Assembly: GCA_026397195.1 (NCBI GenBank)
Contig: JAPLVI010000108.1
Location: 1-9,423 of the forward strand
DNA length: 9,423 nt
Direction: 5' to 3'
DNA from: Candidatus Berkelbacteria bacterium
Lineage (GTDB): Bacteria; Patescibacteriota; UBA1384; JAHJRZ01
Shown here: in pieces, positions 1 through 6,364 of the stretch
Layout of the letters: each line of letters begins with the position of its first letter
Numbering within the stretch: position 1 is the stretch's first letter
The notes under the pieces: model-generated
Databases searched by the model: none
What the model was told of the DNA's origin: nothing
Seen by the model: only the letters and a program-made list of their open reading frames with translations
Made by a program: the position numbers and the translations under genes

Positions 1-461
1 AGGCCAGTGGTGGTCGTCTTGCCCGTTTTCCACATCAGCTCGGTGTTGTCGCTGAAGTAGATATTCGGGCCGCCGTTGAGCGGGACGTATTGAGCCTGGT
101 AGCTCTGGAACTTGCCGCCGAAGAGGTCGGCATTGACGGTCAGCCAGGGCATGGCGAAGACGTCATCCGTAGCCGGCCATATGACGCCGTAGCCATAGAG
201 GTCCACGTTGAAGTGGTCGCCCTTGACCACCTGTGTGATCTTGGTGCCGAATTCCAGATCGAGGGTGTCGTCGTCGTTGACGCTGAACGCCCAGAACTCC
301 CAATCGTTGAGCACCGGCATGTCGTTGCCGAACAGCGCAACCGTCTAATATGACTCACCACCGACGGTGCTGTCCAGCCGCCACAAGGCGCCGGTGACGT
401 CCTGGGCGACGGCGACGGAGGCGACGATCAGAACGGCGATGCAGGCATACACGGACTTCAT
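1..461 (-). CDS. Secreted protein of unknown function, interrupted by in-frame TAG, 3' end outside window
   Basis: The minus strand reads from ATG at 461 down to the window edge. Codons 1-19 encode a typical Sec signal peptide: Lys2, a hydrophobic core (YACIAVLIVASVAV), and an AVAQD cleavage region. Codon 39 (347-345) is TAG. The same frame then continues without another stop for about 114 codons, with aromatic- and Asp-rich, probably beta-rich sequence such as VLNDWEFWAF and VDLYGYGVIWPATDD. Codon choice is the same on both sides: 32 of the first 38 codons and 35 of the 40 after the TAG end in G or C. The stop therefore interrupts one coding sequence and does not mark a gene boundary. A purine-rich ribosome site (AGGGAAG) lies 5' of the ATG. 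I do not recognise the family. It could be a nonsense mutation, a sequencing error, amber readthrough or foreign/chimeric DNA. Its composition differs sharply from every other gene here. Confidence 0.6.
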
Positions 462-512
462 AGTGGGGCTTCCCTTTCTCGGGTGCAGTCTCTTTGTCTC
501 GAATTCTTTTTC

Positions 513-541
513 ATTATGTCATAAGATACTTCAATTGTCAA
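513..541 (-). promoter_or_regulatory. Sigma70-type promoter for the minus-strand secreted-protein gene
   Basis: On the minus strand there is a perfect -35 TTGACA (541-536), a 17-base spacer and a -10 CATAAT (518-513), which matches the consensus at 5 of 6 positions. Transcription would start near 506, about 45 bases before the ATG at 461. Perfect spacing and direction fit the minus-strand gene, although the promoter itself lies in AT-rich sequence. Confidence 0.5.
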
Positions 542-562
542 TAATAAGGGGGGAATTCTTTA

Positions 563-590
563 TTGCTTATAAGGTTAAAACTGATATAAT
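563..590 (+). promoter_or_regulatory. Promoter for the RNHCP gene
   Basis: A consensus -10 TATAAT lies at 585-590. A weak -35 TTGCTT (563-568) sits 16 bases upstream. The predicted start near 597 leaves only about 16 bases before the ATG at 613. An in-frame ATG at 589 overlaps the -10 box and is therefore unlikely to be the translation start. Confidence 0.45.
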
Positions 591-612
591 GACATTGATA
601 AACAGACTATTT

Positions 613-912
613 ATGCGCAAAAATTTTATCAGGAAAAAAGAAGATTTTGAGTGCCTTAATTGCGGTCAAAAAATAAAAGGCTCGGGCTATACCAACCACT
701 GCCCGACTTGTTTGTATTCCAAGCATGTTGACTTAGTGCCCGGAGACAGAAAGAATACTTGCAGCGGCTTAATGAAGCCGGTTGGCGTTGAGAAAAAAGG
801 CGAGGAATATATTATTTTGCACCGATGTATGGAATGTGGGGCAGAAAAGAAAAACAGAGCCGCAAAAGATGACAACTTTGATATTTTAATCAGAATATCC
901 AAAAATAGCTGA
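613..912 (+). CDS. RNHCP domain-containing zinc-ribbon protein
   Basis: This 99-residue protein has the whole RNHCP family pattern. It opens with basic MRKNFIRKKEDF, then CLNCG (Cys14, Cys17), then YTNHCPTCLYSKHVD (His29, Cys30, Cys33, His38), PGDR and a further Cys (Cys50). It ends with HRCMECG (Cys72, Cys75). The Cys/His pairs should bind zinc. The family is common in bacteria but has no firmly known biochemical role; a nucleic-acid or ribosome-associated role is a guess. The open frame extends upstream to 367. The ATG at 613 was chosen because homologous proteins start with M-(R)-(N)-F and because the -10 box at 585-590 lies downstream of the longer starts. No clear Shine-Dalgarno is seen, so translation may be nearly leaderless. 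The stop is TGA. Confidence 0.85.
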   Translation: MRKNFIRKKEDFECLNCGQKIKGSGYTNHCPTCLYSKHVDLVPGDRKNTCSGLMKPVGVEKKGEEYIILHRCMECGAEKKNRAAKDDNFDILIRISKNS

Positions 913-930
913 AAAGTGGTAAAATAATGG

Positions 931-937
931 AAAGGAG
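931..937 (+). promoter_or_regulatory. Shine-Dalgarno site AAAGGAG
   Basis: AAAGGAG ends 5 bases before the ATG at 943 and fixes that start. It contrasts with the upstream RNHCP gene, which lacks such a site. Confidence 0.7.
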
Positions 938-942
938 ACAGC

Positions 943-1584
943 ATGGAACTCACCAACGAACAAGAACAAAAGAAGAGAAAAACAATGTTAATTGCAGAAG
1001 GGATTGCCCTTGCTTTGATGATTATTGGGCTAATTATTTTGGGTTACTTTACTTATCGTTTTTATGCTCCTAAACCCGGGGCAACAACAAGCCCTGTTGC
1101 GACTCCGCGCCCCAGCGCCAGCAAGAGCTCGAGTCCGTCTGCCTCAAGCTGCGCTTCAACCCTGACCAGCACTGATAAGAATAACATAGGTCTTTGGAAG
1201 ACTTATACCAACTCCAAATATAATTATTCTTTCAAATACCCACAGACATGGGTAGCGGGTGATGGAAGCTCCAACGACGAAGTTATTCTAAAAGATAATG
1301 AGATAATTGCTACATTCTATTTCAAGGCAGCGACCCTTTCGATTGCAGGGGATTATACCCTTTCCAAAGAAGAGGATGTAACTGTTGCCTGTGTTGATAC
1401 TGTAAAGAAGAGTTATAGTGGCAATGAACCAGGCGGAGAAGATTCCCGCATAATGTCGACTAAATTCACAAAAAATGGCCAGGAATTCGATGTTGAGCTA
1501 AGATACACAGATCGCGGCGCTTCAATCATGGGAGATATTATTGAAGCTTATGATTTGATATTAAAAACGGTTGAATTCAGATGA
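943..1584 (+). CDS. Membrane-anchored PsbP-like protein
   Basis: The protein has 213 residues. A short charged N terminus (1-14) precedes one transmembrane helix at about 15-38. A Ser/Pro/Thr/Ala-rich linker follows (about 41-75), then a globular domain of about 130 residues that begins with the WKTYTN...YNYSFKYPQTW pattern (85-103). That pattern is typical of PsbP/DUF1795-like domains, which many Patescibacteria carry in tethered form. The expected topology is N-in, with the domain outside the membrane. Cys70 and Cys150 are the only two cysteines and could form a disulfide. Nothing catalytic is visible, so a binding or envelope role is inferred from location only. It starts 30 bases after the RNHCP stop and could share its transcript. 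The stop is TGA, and it falls inside the outer arm of the structured element that follows. Confidence 0.7.
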   Translation: MELTNEQEQKKRKTMLIAEGIALALMIIGLIILGYFTYRFYAPKPGATTSPVATPRPSASKSSSPSASSCASTLTSTDKNNIGLWKTYTNSKYNYSFKYPQTWVAGDGSSNDEVILKDNEIIATFYFKAATLSIAGDYTLSKEEDVTVACVDTVKKSYSGNEPGGEDSRIMSTKFTKNGQEFDVELRYTDRGASIMGDIIEAYDLILKTVEFR

Positions 1585-1716
1585 ACTGTCACGGCTTTAA
1601 AGCCGTGACATCCTCGGCCTGACGCCTCGGACAGTTCGTCATTTCCTCCGCTCGCCCCGGCTCGCTGCGGGCTGGCTTGTATCCCACCAATGACGAGAAT
1701 ATCAAGCCAGAAATGA
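1583..1716. repeat. GC-rich structured intergenic element (REP/MITE-like or RNA structure)
   Basis: This block is visibly richer in G and C than its flanks and holds nested inverted repeats. A perfect 24-base palindrome lies at 1587-1610 (arm TGTCACGGCTTT). GAACTGTC at 1583-1590 pairs with GACAGTTC at 1630-1637. TCGTCATT at 1636-1643 pairs with AATGACGA at 1689-1696. TCATTTC at 1639-1645 pairs with GAAATGA at 1710-1716. CTGGCTTG at 1672-1679 pairs with CAAGCCAG at 1703-1710. Some pairings exclude each other. There is no U-tract after the palindrome and no ORF worth calling. The arm with its central TTTAAA resembles subterminal hairpins of IS200/IS605-type elements, but no transposase is present. 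A short non-autonomous element or dispersed palindromic repeat is the best guess. Confidence 0.5.
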
Positions 1717-1733
1717 TAATTCTAACTATCCAC

Positions 1734-1762
1734 TTCAGTTATTATTATTTTTTGGGTATAAT
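1734..1762 (+). promoter_or_regulatory. Promoter for the DUF5663 gene and its downstream partner
   Basis: A consensus -10 TATAAT lies at 1757-1762, with a weak -35 (TTCAGT, 1734-1739) 17 bases upstream. The predicted start is near 1769, giving a leader of about 40 bases before the ATG at 1811. Confidence 0.5.
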
Positions 1763-1810
1763 AGAACCAAATTAAAATATTAATTTAGGAGATTAAAATT
1801 TGGAGGTTTT

Positions 1811-2155
1811 ATGGCACAAATGGACTATATCGACCCCCAAGAGCTGGTCGATAAAAATATTTTTGAACTCTTGGATTTAAAAGATGCTCCCGAGGATAAA
1901 AAGAAAGAAATTATGGACAACATGATGCAGACGGTCCAGAATCGGGTTTTATCGCGTATCCTTGATGCCCTTTCTGATGAGGATTTAAAAGAATTTGATA
2001 AATTGACGGCGGAAAATAAAACAGAAGAAATTAATAAATTTCTTGATGGAAAAGGAGTTAATCTGGCACAGATTTCGGCTGAAGAGGCATTGAATTACAA
2101 AACAGAAATTATCAATCAAATGGCCGCTCGGGACGAGAAAACAGCCAAGCAATAG
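1811..2155 (+). CDS. DUF5663-like small helical protein
   Basis: The protein has 114 residues and is acidic and fully helical in appearance. It shows the pattern NIFELLDLKDAPEDKKKEI (17-35), then QNRVLSRILDALSDEDLKEF (about 43-62). Both match the DUF5663 family as I know it from Patescibacteria. The function is unknown. There is no signal peptide or membrane segment, so it is cytosolic. The start is well fixed: GGAGG at 1802-1806 ends 4 bases before the ATG, and a second AGGAG lies further upstream. The stop is followed after 16 bases by the start of the 624-residue membrane protein, so the two genes are almost certainly co-transcribed and may work together. Confidence 0.7.
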   Translation: MAQMDYIDPQELVDKNIFELLDLKDAPEDKKKEIMDNMMQTVQNRVLSRILDALSDEDLKEFDKLTAENKTEEINKFLDGKGVNLAQISAEEALNYKTEIINQMAARDEKTAKQ

Positions 2156-2171
2156 CAATTAAATTATTAAT

Positions 2172-4046
2172 ATGCCTGAAAGAGGACCAAGAGATACAAG
2201 CACAGGGGGAGGCGGTGGAGCGCCCGGAGAAGACCATGGGCCGGAATCCGGAGCCGAAGGAACTCCTACTGGAAGCGAACCGACAAGAGATGAAAGTGCA
2301 GCCGGAGGAACAGAGGAGAGAGCCGAAGAACCTAGGGAAGAAACACCCCCTGAAGAGACCCCCGCACCAGCAAGAGAAACGACCCCCGAAGCAGAAACCG
2401 GAGAAAGAATTGACTGGTTGGACAAAGTTGCCACTGAAACAAAAGAACGGGAAGATGCTTTTTATAAAGAAAAATATGGTGGACGGTGGGGCCAACTTAA
2501 GAAATGGTTAAATGAAACCGATGCGGGCAAGGCGGTTAAAATTGGAACTAAGATTGTTGCTGCTACGGTAGCTGGCATCACCGCGGCTACTTTAACTGGA
2601 GGTACCGGGCTTTTGCTCGCTCCGGCGCTTTATGGTTTAGGTATGAAGTCTCTCGTTGACGGAGGTATTGAAGCAGTATCCTATCTTCTAAAAGGACGTA
2701 ATTTGCGCATTGCCATTCAAGGCGCCAGACACGACATGAGAGAATCAATGGAAGAAAGATTCGGTGAATTAAAGAGAACGCGCGAAGCCGGCGAAATAGA
2801 TGAAGCAACCTTTGCCGAAAGAGTAGCTGGTTTGACTAAAGAAATAGCTCAAAAAGAGAAAGAAGTTATCCAAAAAGAAACGGATAGGATGAAATGGGAG
2901 AAAAAAGAAGCGATGGTTCGGGCGATTGCCAGCACGGTGGCTTCTGTTGGGGTAATGTGTTTCACCGGCATTCCTTTGGGGGTGCAGAATTTTAATGCCC
3001 CCGAGGCCTCACATGCGGTTAGGTTTACTTGGCGCGGATTTGAATTTATTTATAATTCCAGTGAAACTATGGCCAAAACGGTTCATGGTTTAGCTTTCGG
3101 ATTGAAAACACACGCCTTAGGTTCATTTGGTTCCGCGGCCAATGCATTGGGAGCCTATGTTGGTTTAGGCGCTGCAGCGGTTGGTATGTTTGCCACAACG
3201 GCGGCTCAATTGCGCGCCGCTAAAACACGCGGAGAAATTCCATCTGGTGACCCTAGAGATATCTCTGGAGCAGGGGAGTACGGGGGAAGAGCAAGAAGAC
3301 CAGAAGCAAGAAGACCAGGAGGCGGAGGCCCCCATAGACCTACCGGCGGGCCAGGGAGAACAGGCCATGCGCCAGGAGGCACACCGGGAGCGGAAGTTGA
3401 AGGCGCACCGCCGCCCGCAGCAGGAGGAGCCGCCCGGGAAGGAGCTACTGAGGGAGAAGGCGCTGGAGCAAGGGGTGGTGAAGGTGGAGAAGGGGGTGCC
3501 GCGGCAGAGGCGGAAAGAGTGACCCCCGAAGAATTAAGGAGATTTATTGCTGAATCTGGAGACAGGAGGACTGAGTTAATAGGGAGCTTAGAAGATATTG
3601 ATTCACGACTAAGGGTATTAGATGAAGAACAAAAAAGAATTGAGGACGCTGGAGTAAAAACACCCGAAACAGAAACACGCATAAGAGAGATTGCAGAAGA
3701 ACGTGCTCGTCTGGAAGAGCAGAAGAAAAATATAAAGACTGAAATAGACCGACTCGACGAAATTGAAAGGACTTCTAAGGCAATTAGTGCAGATGCTGAT
3801 CATCTCATAACTGTCGAAGGAGAATATTACACCCTAGACAGTAAAGAAACAAAAACCGAGGAAGACCGACGACGGATGGAGACACTAACCGAGGAAAGCA
3901 AGGGCATCAAAGAAATTAATGAAGGTCGTCGTGAATCTTTGAGGGAAATGGTTAGAGTAATAAAGCGTCGGGCAGCAGCTGGCGGAGAAGGCGGAGGTGA
4001 AGGAGCTGGAGGCCCAGCCGAAGAAGATGAGAGTGAGTGGGTATAG
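2172..4046 (+). CDS. Unrecognised membrane protein with coiled coils and low-complexity linkers
   Basis: I do not recognise this 624-residue protein. Residues 1-80 are a Gly/Glu/Pro/Thr-rich disordered tail. Hydrophobic stretches lie at about 121-157 (probably a helical hairpin), 246-270 and 313-346. A charged, heptad-like coiled coil spans about 185-245. Residues 350-450 are an Ala/Gly/Pro/Arg/Glu-rich linker containing a small tandem repeat. A second long coiled coil covers about 450-600, and the C terminus is Gly/Glu-rich. There is no signal peptide or enzyme motif. It looks like a scaffold, tether or membrane-shaping protein, but that is inference from architecture alone. No Shine-Dalgarno precedes the ATG. 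The start was chosen because it is the first in-frame ATG after the DUF5663 stop. The gene ends just before a hairpin terminator. Confidence 0.7.
   Translation: MPERGPRDTSTGGGGGAPGEDHGPESGAEGTPTGSEPTRDESAAGGTEERAEEPREETPPEETPAPARETTPEAETGERIDWLDKVATETKEREDAFYKEKYGGRWGQLKKWLNETDAGKAVKIGTKIVAATVAGITAATLTGGTGLLLAPALYGLGMKSLVDGGIEAVSYLLKGRNLRIAIQGARHDMRESMEERFGELKRTREAGEIDEATFAERVAGLTKEIAQKEKEVIQKETDRMKWEKKEAMVRAIASTVASVGVMCFTGIPLGVQNFNAPEASHAVRFTWRGFEFIYNSSETMAKTVHGLAFGLKTHALGSFGSAANALGAYVGLGAAAVGMFATTAAQLRAAKTRGEIPSGDPRDISGAGEYGGRARRPEARRPGGGGPHRPTGGPGRTGHAPGGTPGAEVEGAPPPAAGGAAREGATEGEGAGARGGEGGEGGAAAEAERVTPEELRRFIAESGDRRTELIGSLEDIDSRLRVLDEEQKRIEDAGVKTPETETRIREIAEERARLEEQKKNIKTEIDRLDEIERTSKAISADADHLITVEGEYYTLDSKETKTEEDRRRMETLTEESKGIKEINEGRRESLREMVRVIKRRAAAGGEGGGEGAGGPAEEDESEWV
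3291..3320 (+). repeat. 15-bp tandem duplication in the low-complexity linker
   Basis: GCAAGAAGACCAGAA (3291-3305) is followed directly by GCAAGAAGACCAGGA (3306-3320), with one mismatch. It keeps the frame and encodes ARRPE-ARRPG, at about residues 374-383 of the unrecognised membrane protein. It suggests linker growth by slippage. Confidence 0.75.
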
Positions 4047-4064
4047 TTAATGTGATAAAAATAT

Positions 4065-4100
4065 TTAAAATCCCTGTACTTTTATTGGCAGGGATTTTAA
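4065..4100. terminator. Hairpin terminator after the 624-residue protein gene
   Basis: A perfect 12-base stem (TTAAAATCCCTG at 4065-4076 with CAGGGATTTTAA at 4089-4100) closes a 12-base loop. The lower stem is A/T-rich, so the U-rich tail on either strand is part of the stem. That is typical of a bidirectional intrinsic terminator. It separates the preceding two-gene unit from the rsmH operon. Confidence 0.7.
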
Positions 4101-4115
4101 TATTAAATTAATCTA

Positions 4116-4121
4116 TATAAT
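4116..4121 (+). promoter_or_regulatory. -10 box of the rsmH operon promoter
   Basis: TATAAT lies at 4116-4121, only 15 bases before the rsmH ATG, so the transcript would have a leader of roughly 8 bases or fewer. No good -35 is seen at the right distance, because that position falls inside the terminator arm. No Shine-Dalgarno sequence is present before the ATG. Confidence 0.5.
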
Positions 4122-4135
4122 ATCAGAATAACAAT

Positions 4136-5047
4136 ATGAAAGAATCTGATTTCAAACATATACCAGTAATGGCAAAAGAAACAATCGAATTCTTGGCAGT
4201 CAAGCCAGACGGTATTTATATTGATACAACCCTGGGTGGCGGCGGTCATGCAGAAAAAATTCTAGTAAAATTAAGTGATAAGGGTAAATTAATTGGTATT
4301 GATCAAGACGGAGAGGCGGTTATCGCCGCCAAAAAGAAATTAGCTAAATACCAAAAAAAGACAATCTTTGTCCATGACAATTTTAAAAACCTCGAATTAA
4401 TTTTAAGTGAACTCAATGTTGATAAAGTTAATGGTATCCTTCTTGATTTAGGTGTTTCGAGCTATCAACTTGATAACCCAGAACGTGGTTTCAGTTTTAA
4501 AGAAGATGCTGATGCGATTTTGGATATGAGAATGGACCAGAAGCAAAAATTGTCAGCCTATGAGGTGATTAATAACTACAGCGAAGAAGAATTACGACAA
4601 ATATTTTTTGAGTTAGGCGAAGAGAAATTTTCAAGGCAGATTGCCAGGGAAATTATGAAGCGCAGGCGCGAAAAAGCAATCAAAACTGTGAATGATTTGA
4701 TCGGGGTAATTAAGTCAGCTACTCCACCTGGATATCGATTTTCACACCGCCACCACTTTGCCAGCAAAATTTTTCGAGCAATAAGGATAGAAGTTAATCA
4801 TGAATTAGAAGCCCTGCGTGAAGTTTTGCCCCAAGCAGTTCATAGATTAAATAGAGGCGGGAGATTAGTCGTTATTTCTTTTCATTCACTAGAAGATAGA
4901 ATTGTTAAACATTTTTTTAGAGAAAAAAAGAATGAAGGAGTTGTCGATATATTAACCAAGAAACTACTGATTCCGACCATGGAAGAAATTGCGTTGAATC
5001 CCCGCGCTGAGAGTGCTAAACTGAGGGCAATAGAGAAAATTATCTAA
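4136..5047 (+). CDS. rsmH: 16S rRNA (cytosine(1402)-N(4))-methyltransferase RsmH
   Basis: RsmH (MraW) uses S-adenosylmethionine to methylate N4 of C1402 in the decoding centre of 16S rRNA. The 303 residues match the usual family length and motifs. HIPVM lies near the start, with the SAM-binding loop DTTLGGGGHAEKIL (30-43) and GIDQD (54-58). DLGVSSYQLD (104-113), GFSF (118-121) and DMRMD (130-134) follow. ISFHSLEDRIVKHFFR (247-262) and the terminal NPRAESAKLRAIEK (288-301) complete the set. The usual HPA-x-RTFQALRI stretch appears as HHFASKIFRAIRI. No key residue appears lost. It is the first gene of a six-gene run. No mraZ, ftsL or ftsI neighbour is present, so it sits outside the classical division and cell-wall cluster. 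There is no Shine-Dalgarno, and a -10 box 15 bases upstream suggests leaderless translation. Confidence 0.97.
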   Translation: MKESDFKHIPVMAKETIEFLAVKPDGIYIDTTLGGGGHAEKILVKLSDKGKLIGIDQDGEAVIAAKKKLAKYQKKTIFVHDNFKNLELILSELNVDKVNGILLDLGVSSYQLDNPERGFSFKEDADAILDMRMDQKQKLSAYEVINNYSEEELRQIFFELGEEKFSRQIAREIMKRRREKAIKTVNDLIGVIKSATPPGYRFSHRHHFASKIFRAIRIEVNHELEALREVLPQAVHRLNRGGRLVVISFHSLEDRIVKHFFREKKNEGVVDILTKKLLIPTMEEIALNPRAESAKLRAIEKII

Positions 5048-5056
5048 GGAGAAAAA

Positions 5057-5314
5057 ATGTCACACGGCCGAGAATTTACCAGTGAAGAAGCGAAGCAAAT
5101 TGGTGATAAAATTGGCATTGATTTTAATAAATTCGATTTGGAACAATTCCGTATGGGTTTGTCGGTTGAGTTTGAACACGGTGCTCATGATCCGGAAACA
5201 AATGTGACGGGTGACGATTTAAATATGACTGGCAAGATTGCTTGGGCACATCTCAAAGAAATTCCTGATTATTATTCACGGTTAGAAAAAATGGAAAAAG
5301 AAGCCGGGAGTTAA
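5057..5314 (+). CDS. DUF5661-like small protein
   Basis: This 85-residue soluble protein has the DUF5661 pattern as I recall it. It has FTSEEAKQIGDKIGIDF (8-24), then FDLEQFRMGLSVEFEHG (26-42), DPETNVTGDD and GKIAWAHLKEIPDYYSRL. His41, His44 and other conserved acidic residues could bind a metal or ligand, but no activity is known. AAGGAG (5046-5051) overlaps the rsmH stop codon and ends 5 bases before the ATG. The start is therefore secure and translation may be coupled to rsmH. The stop TAA leaves one base before the next gene's ATG. Confidence 0.75.
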   Translation: MSHGREFTSEEAKQIGDKIGIDFNKFDLEQFRMGLSVEFEHGAHDPETNVTGDDLNMTGKIAWAHLKEIPDYYSRLEKMEKEAGS

Positions 5315-5315
5315 A

Positions 5316-5519
5316 ATGCTTGAAAAAATTAAAAATGCGAGCGCTAAAAAAAGGCGTATAATGATAATCGGTTTGGTTGGGGGCGTAATTTTAATCATTA
5401 TACTTTTGCGGATTTTAGGTTCGGAAGACACCTGGATTTGCCAGGATGGCAAGTGGATCAAACACGGCCAACCCAAAGGTCCAATGCCAACTGAGATTTG
5501 TCCCAGAGACATAAAATAG
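5316..5519 (+). CDS. Small single-pass membrane protein
   Basis: The protein has 67 residues. A basic N terminus (KKRR, residues 11-14) precedes one transmembrane helix at about 15-33, so the positive-inside rule puts the tail outside. The tail reads EDTWICQDGKWIKHGQPKG (37-55) and ends near a second Cys (62). Cys42 and Cys62 could form a disulfide. Such short proteins with a W-x-C-x-x-G-x-W tail recur in Patescibacteria, but I know no function. GGGAG at 5306-5310 ends 5 bases before the ATG. It starts one base after the DUF5661 stop and is clearly part of the operon. Confidence 0.7.
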   Translation: MLEKIKNASAKKRRIMIIGLVGGVILIIILLRILGSEDTWICQDGKWIKHGQPKGPMPTEICPRDIK

Positions 5520-5522
5520 ATT

Positions 5523-5936
5523 ATGAAAATTGCAATTTGTTCGAGTACTTTTTTTGAAAGAGAAATTATAAAAGTGGCAGAGAGATTAAGGGGGATGGGC
5601 CATCAAGTAATCACCCCTTTTTTAACTGAAAGAATAATTGGCAAAGAAAGACACGATATTTTAAAAGTTGAAAAAGATTTAATTCGTTATTACTTTGAGA
5701 AAATAAAAAAAGTTGATGCAGTTTTAATCACTAACTTTGATAAAAACGGCATTAAAGGTTATATTGGTGGGAATACTTTAATGGAAATGGGTTTTGCTTA
5801 TGTATTACACAAACCGATTTACCTTTTAAGCAAAGTGCCAGAGCTCTCTTATCGTACGGAAATTAAAGCGATGAAACCGATTATTTTAAAAGGAGATTTA
5901 GAAAAAATCTCAATCTTTGAAAATATAAAAGTCTAA
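5523..5936 (+). CDS. Nucleoside 2-deoxyribosyltransferase-like protein
   Basis: This 137-residue Rossmann-like protein has the layout of the nucleoside 2-deoxyribosyltransferase superfamily. It begins with MKIAICSSTFF, then a helix and HQVITPF. The core is DAVLITNFDKNG (65-76) followed by YIGGNTLMEMGFA (80-92). Glu88 in this segment occupies the place of the usual catalytic or binding Glu, followed by KPIYLL. Family members cleave or transfer the sugar of nucleosides or nucleotides. The true substrate cannot be told from sequence, and many members are annotated only as hypothetical. Its place just before a Nudix hydrolase suggests nucleotide salvage or pool cleaning, which fits organisms that depend on imported nucleotides. 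It starts three bases after the preceding stop and has no clear Shine-Dalgarno, so coupled translation is likely. Confidence 0.75.
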   Translation: MKIAICSSTFFEREIIKVAERLRGMGHQVITPFLTERIIGKERHDILKVEKDLIRYYFEKIKKVDAVLITNFDKNGIKGYIGGNTLMEMGFAYVLHKPIYLLSKVPELSYRTEIKAMKPIILKGDLEKISIFENIKV

Positions 5937-5948
5937 CCAAGGAGTTTT

Positions 5949-6359
5949 ATGGATGATAAAAAGCATATTGTTGCCATAACAGCACTAATTAAGAACAAGA
6001 AAGGCAATAAGTTCTTAATGCTGAAAAGAAATAAAAATGAAGTGGCTTATCCTGGAAAGTGGGCATTACCCGGAGGAAAAGTTGAAAAGGGGGAGATGAT
6101 TATGGATGTTTTAAAACGAGAAATACTTGAAGAAACCGGACTAGAAATAGAAGAACCGAAACAATTTTTGGGTGATTATACTTTTGTCCGTCCCGATGGG
6201 CATAATGTCATTGGTTTTACCTTTGCTGTTAAGGCAAAGTCAAACAACGTAGAAATTAGCCAGGATTTTGAAGATTACCGCTGGGTTGGTCCAAAAGAGC
6301 TAAAAAACATTGATTACATTAAAGGGACAGAAAAAGAGGTTGAAGTCGCCTTTGCCTGA
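5949..6359 (+). CDS. Nudix hydrolase
   Basis: The protein has 136 residues with a complete Nudix box G-x5-E-x7-RE-U-x-EE-x-G-U, running from the Gly of GGKVEKGE to REILEETGL (about residues 42-64). The catalytic REILEE acidic residues that bind magnesium are all present. WALPGG directly precedes the box, and VAITALI forms the first strand. Nudix enzymes hydrolyse nucleoside diphosphates linked to another moiety. The MutT/ADP-ribose-like length gives no specific substrate. AAGGAG (5939-5944) ends 4 bases before the ATG, so the start is secure. It follows the deoxyribosyltransferase-like gene by 12 bases, and the pair may act together on modified or surplus nucleotides. The stop is TGA, five bases before the transporter gene. 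Confidence 0.93.
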   Translation: MDDKKHIVAITALIKNKKGNKFLMLKRNKNEVAYPGKWALPGGKVEKGEMIMDVLKREILEETGLEIEEPKQFLGDYTFVRPDGHNVIGFTFAVKAKSNNVEISQDFEDYRWVGPKELKNIDYIKGTEKEVEVAFA

Positions 6360-6364
6360 AAACA

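Noticed and set aside
346..362. Sequence resembling the T7 promoter (TAATATGACTCAC compared with TAATACGACTCAC)
   Set aside because: The first 13 bases differ at only one position, but the essential downstream TATAG part is missing. The segment also lies within continuous coding sequence of the minus-strand gene, where it contains the TAG codon. Chance is the simplest reading.
367..612. Upstream extension of the RNHCP reading frame to 367
   Set aside because: It runs through the GC-rich antisense coding region and the divergent promoter region. The -10 box lies inside it, and RNHCP proteins begin at the MRKNF segment.
1587..1610. The 24-base palindrome as an intrinsic terminator of the PsbP-like gene
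   Set aside because: No T-run follows on either strand; the next bases are TCCTCGG. It fits a structured element better.
2215..2511. Second + strand frame inside the 624-residue gene
   Set aside because: It is Lys/Glu/Pro-rich low-complexity sequence in an overlapping frame with no ribosome site. The longer frame has coherent domains and continues far beyond it.
3206..3682. Long minus-strand reading frame opposite the low-complexity linker
   Set aside because: It is a Pro/Ser-rich shadow created by the purine-rich coding strand, with no start signal or recognisable domain.
613..6359. UGA read as glycine, as in Gracilibacteria and Absconditabacteria
   Set aside because: TGA ends the RNHCP, PsbP-like and Nudix genes at their expected family lengths, and no in-frame TGA was seen inside a recognised gene.
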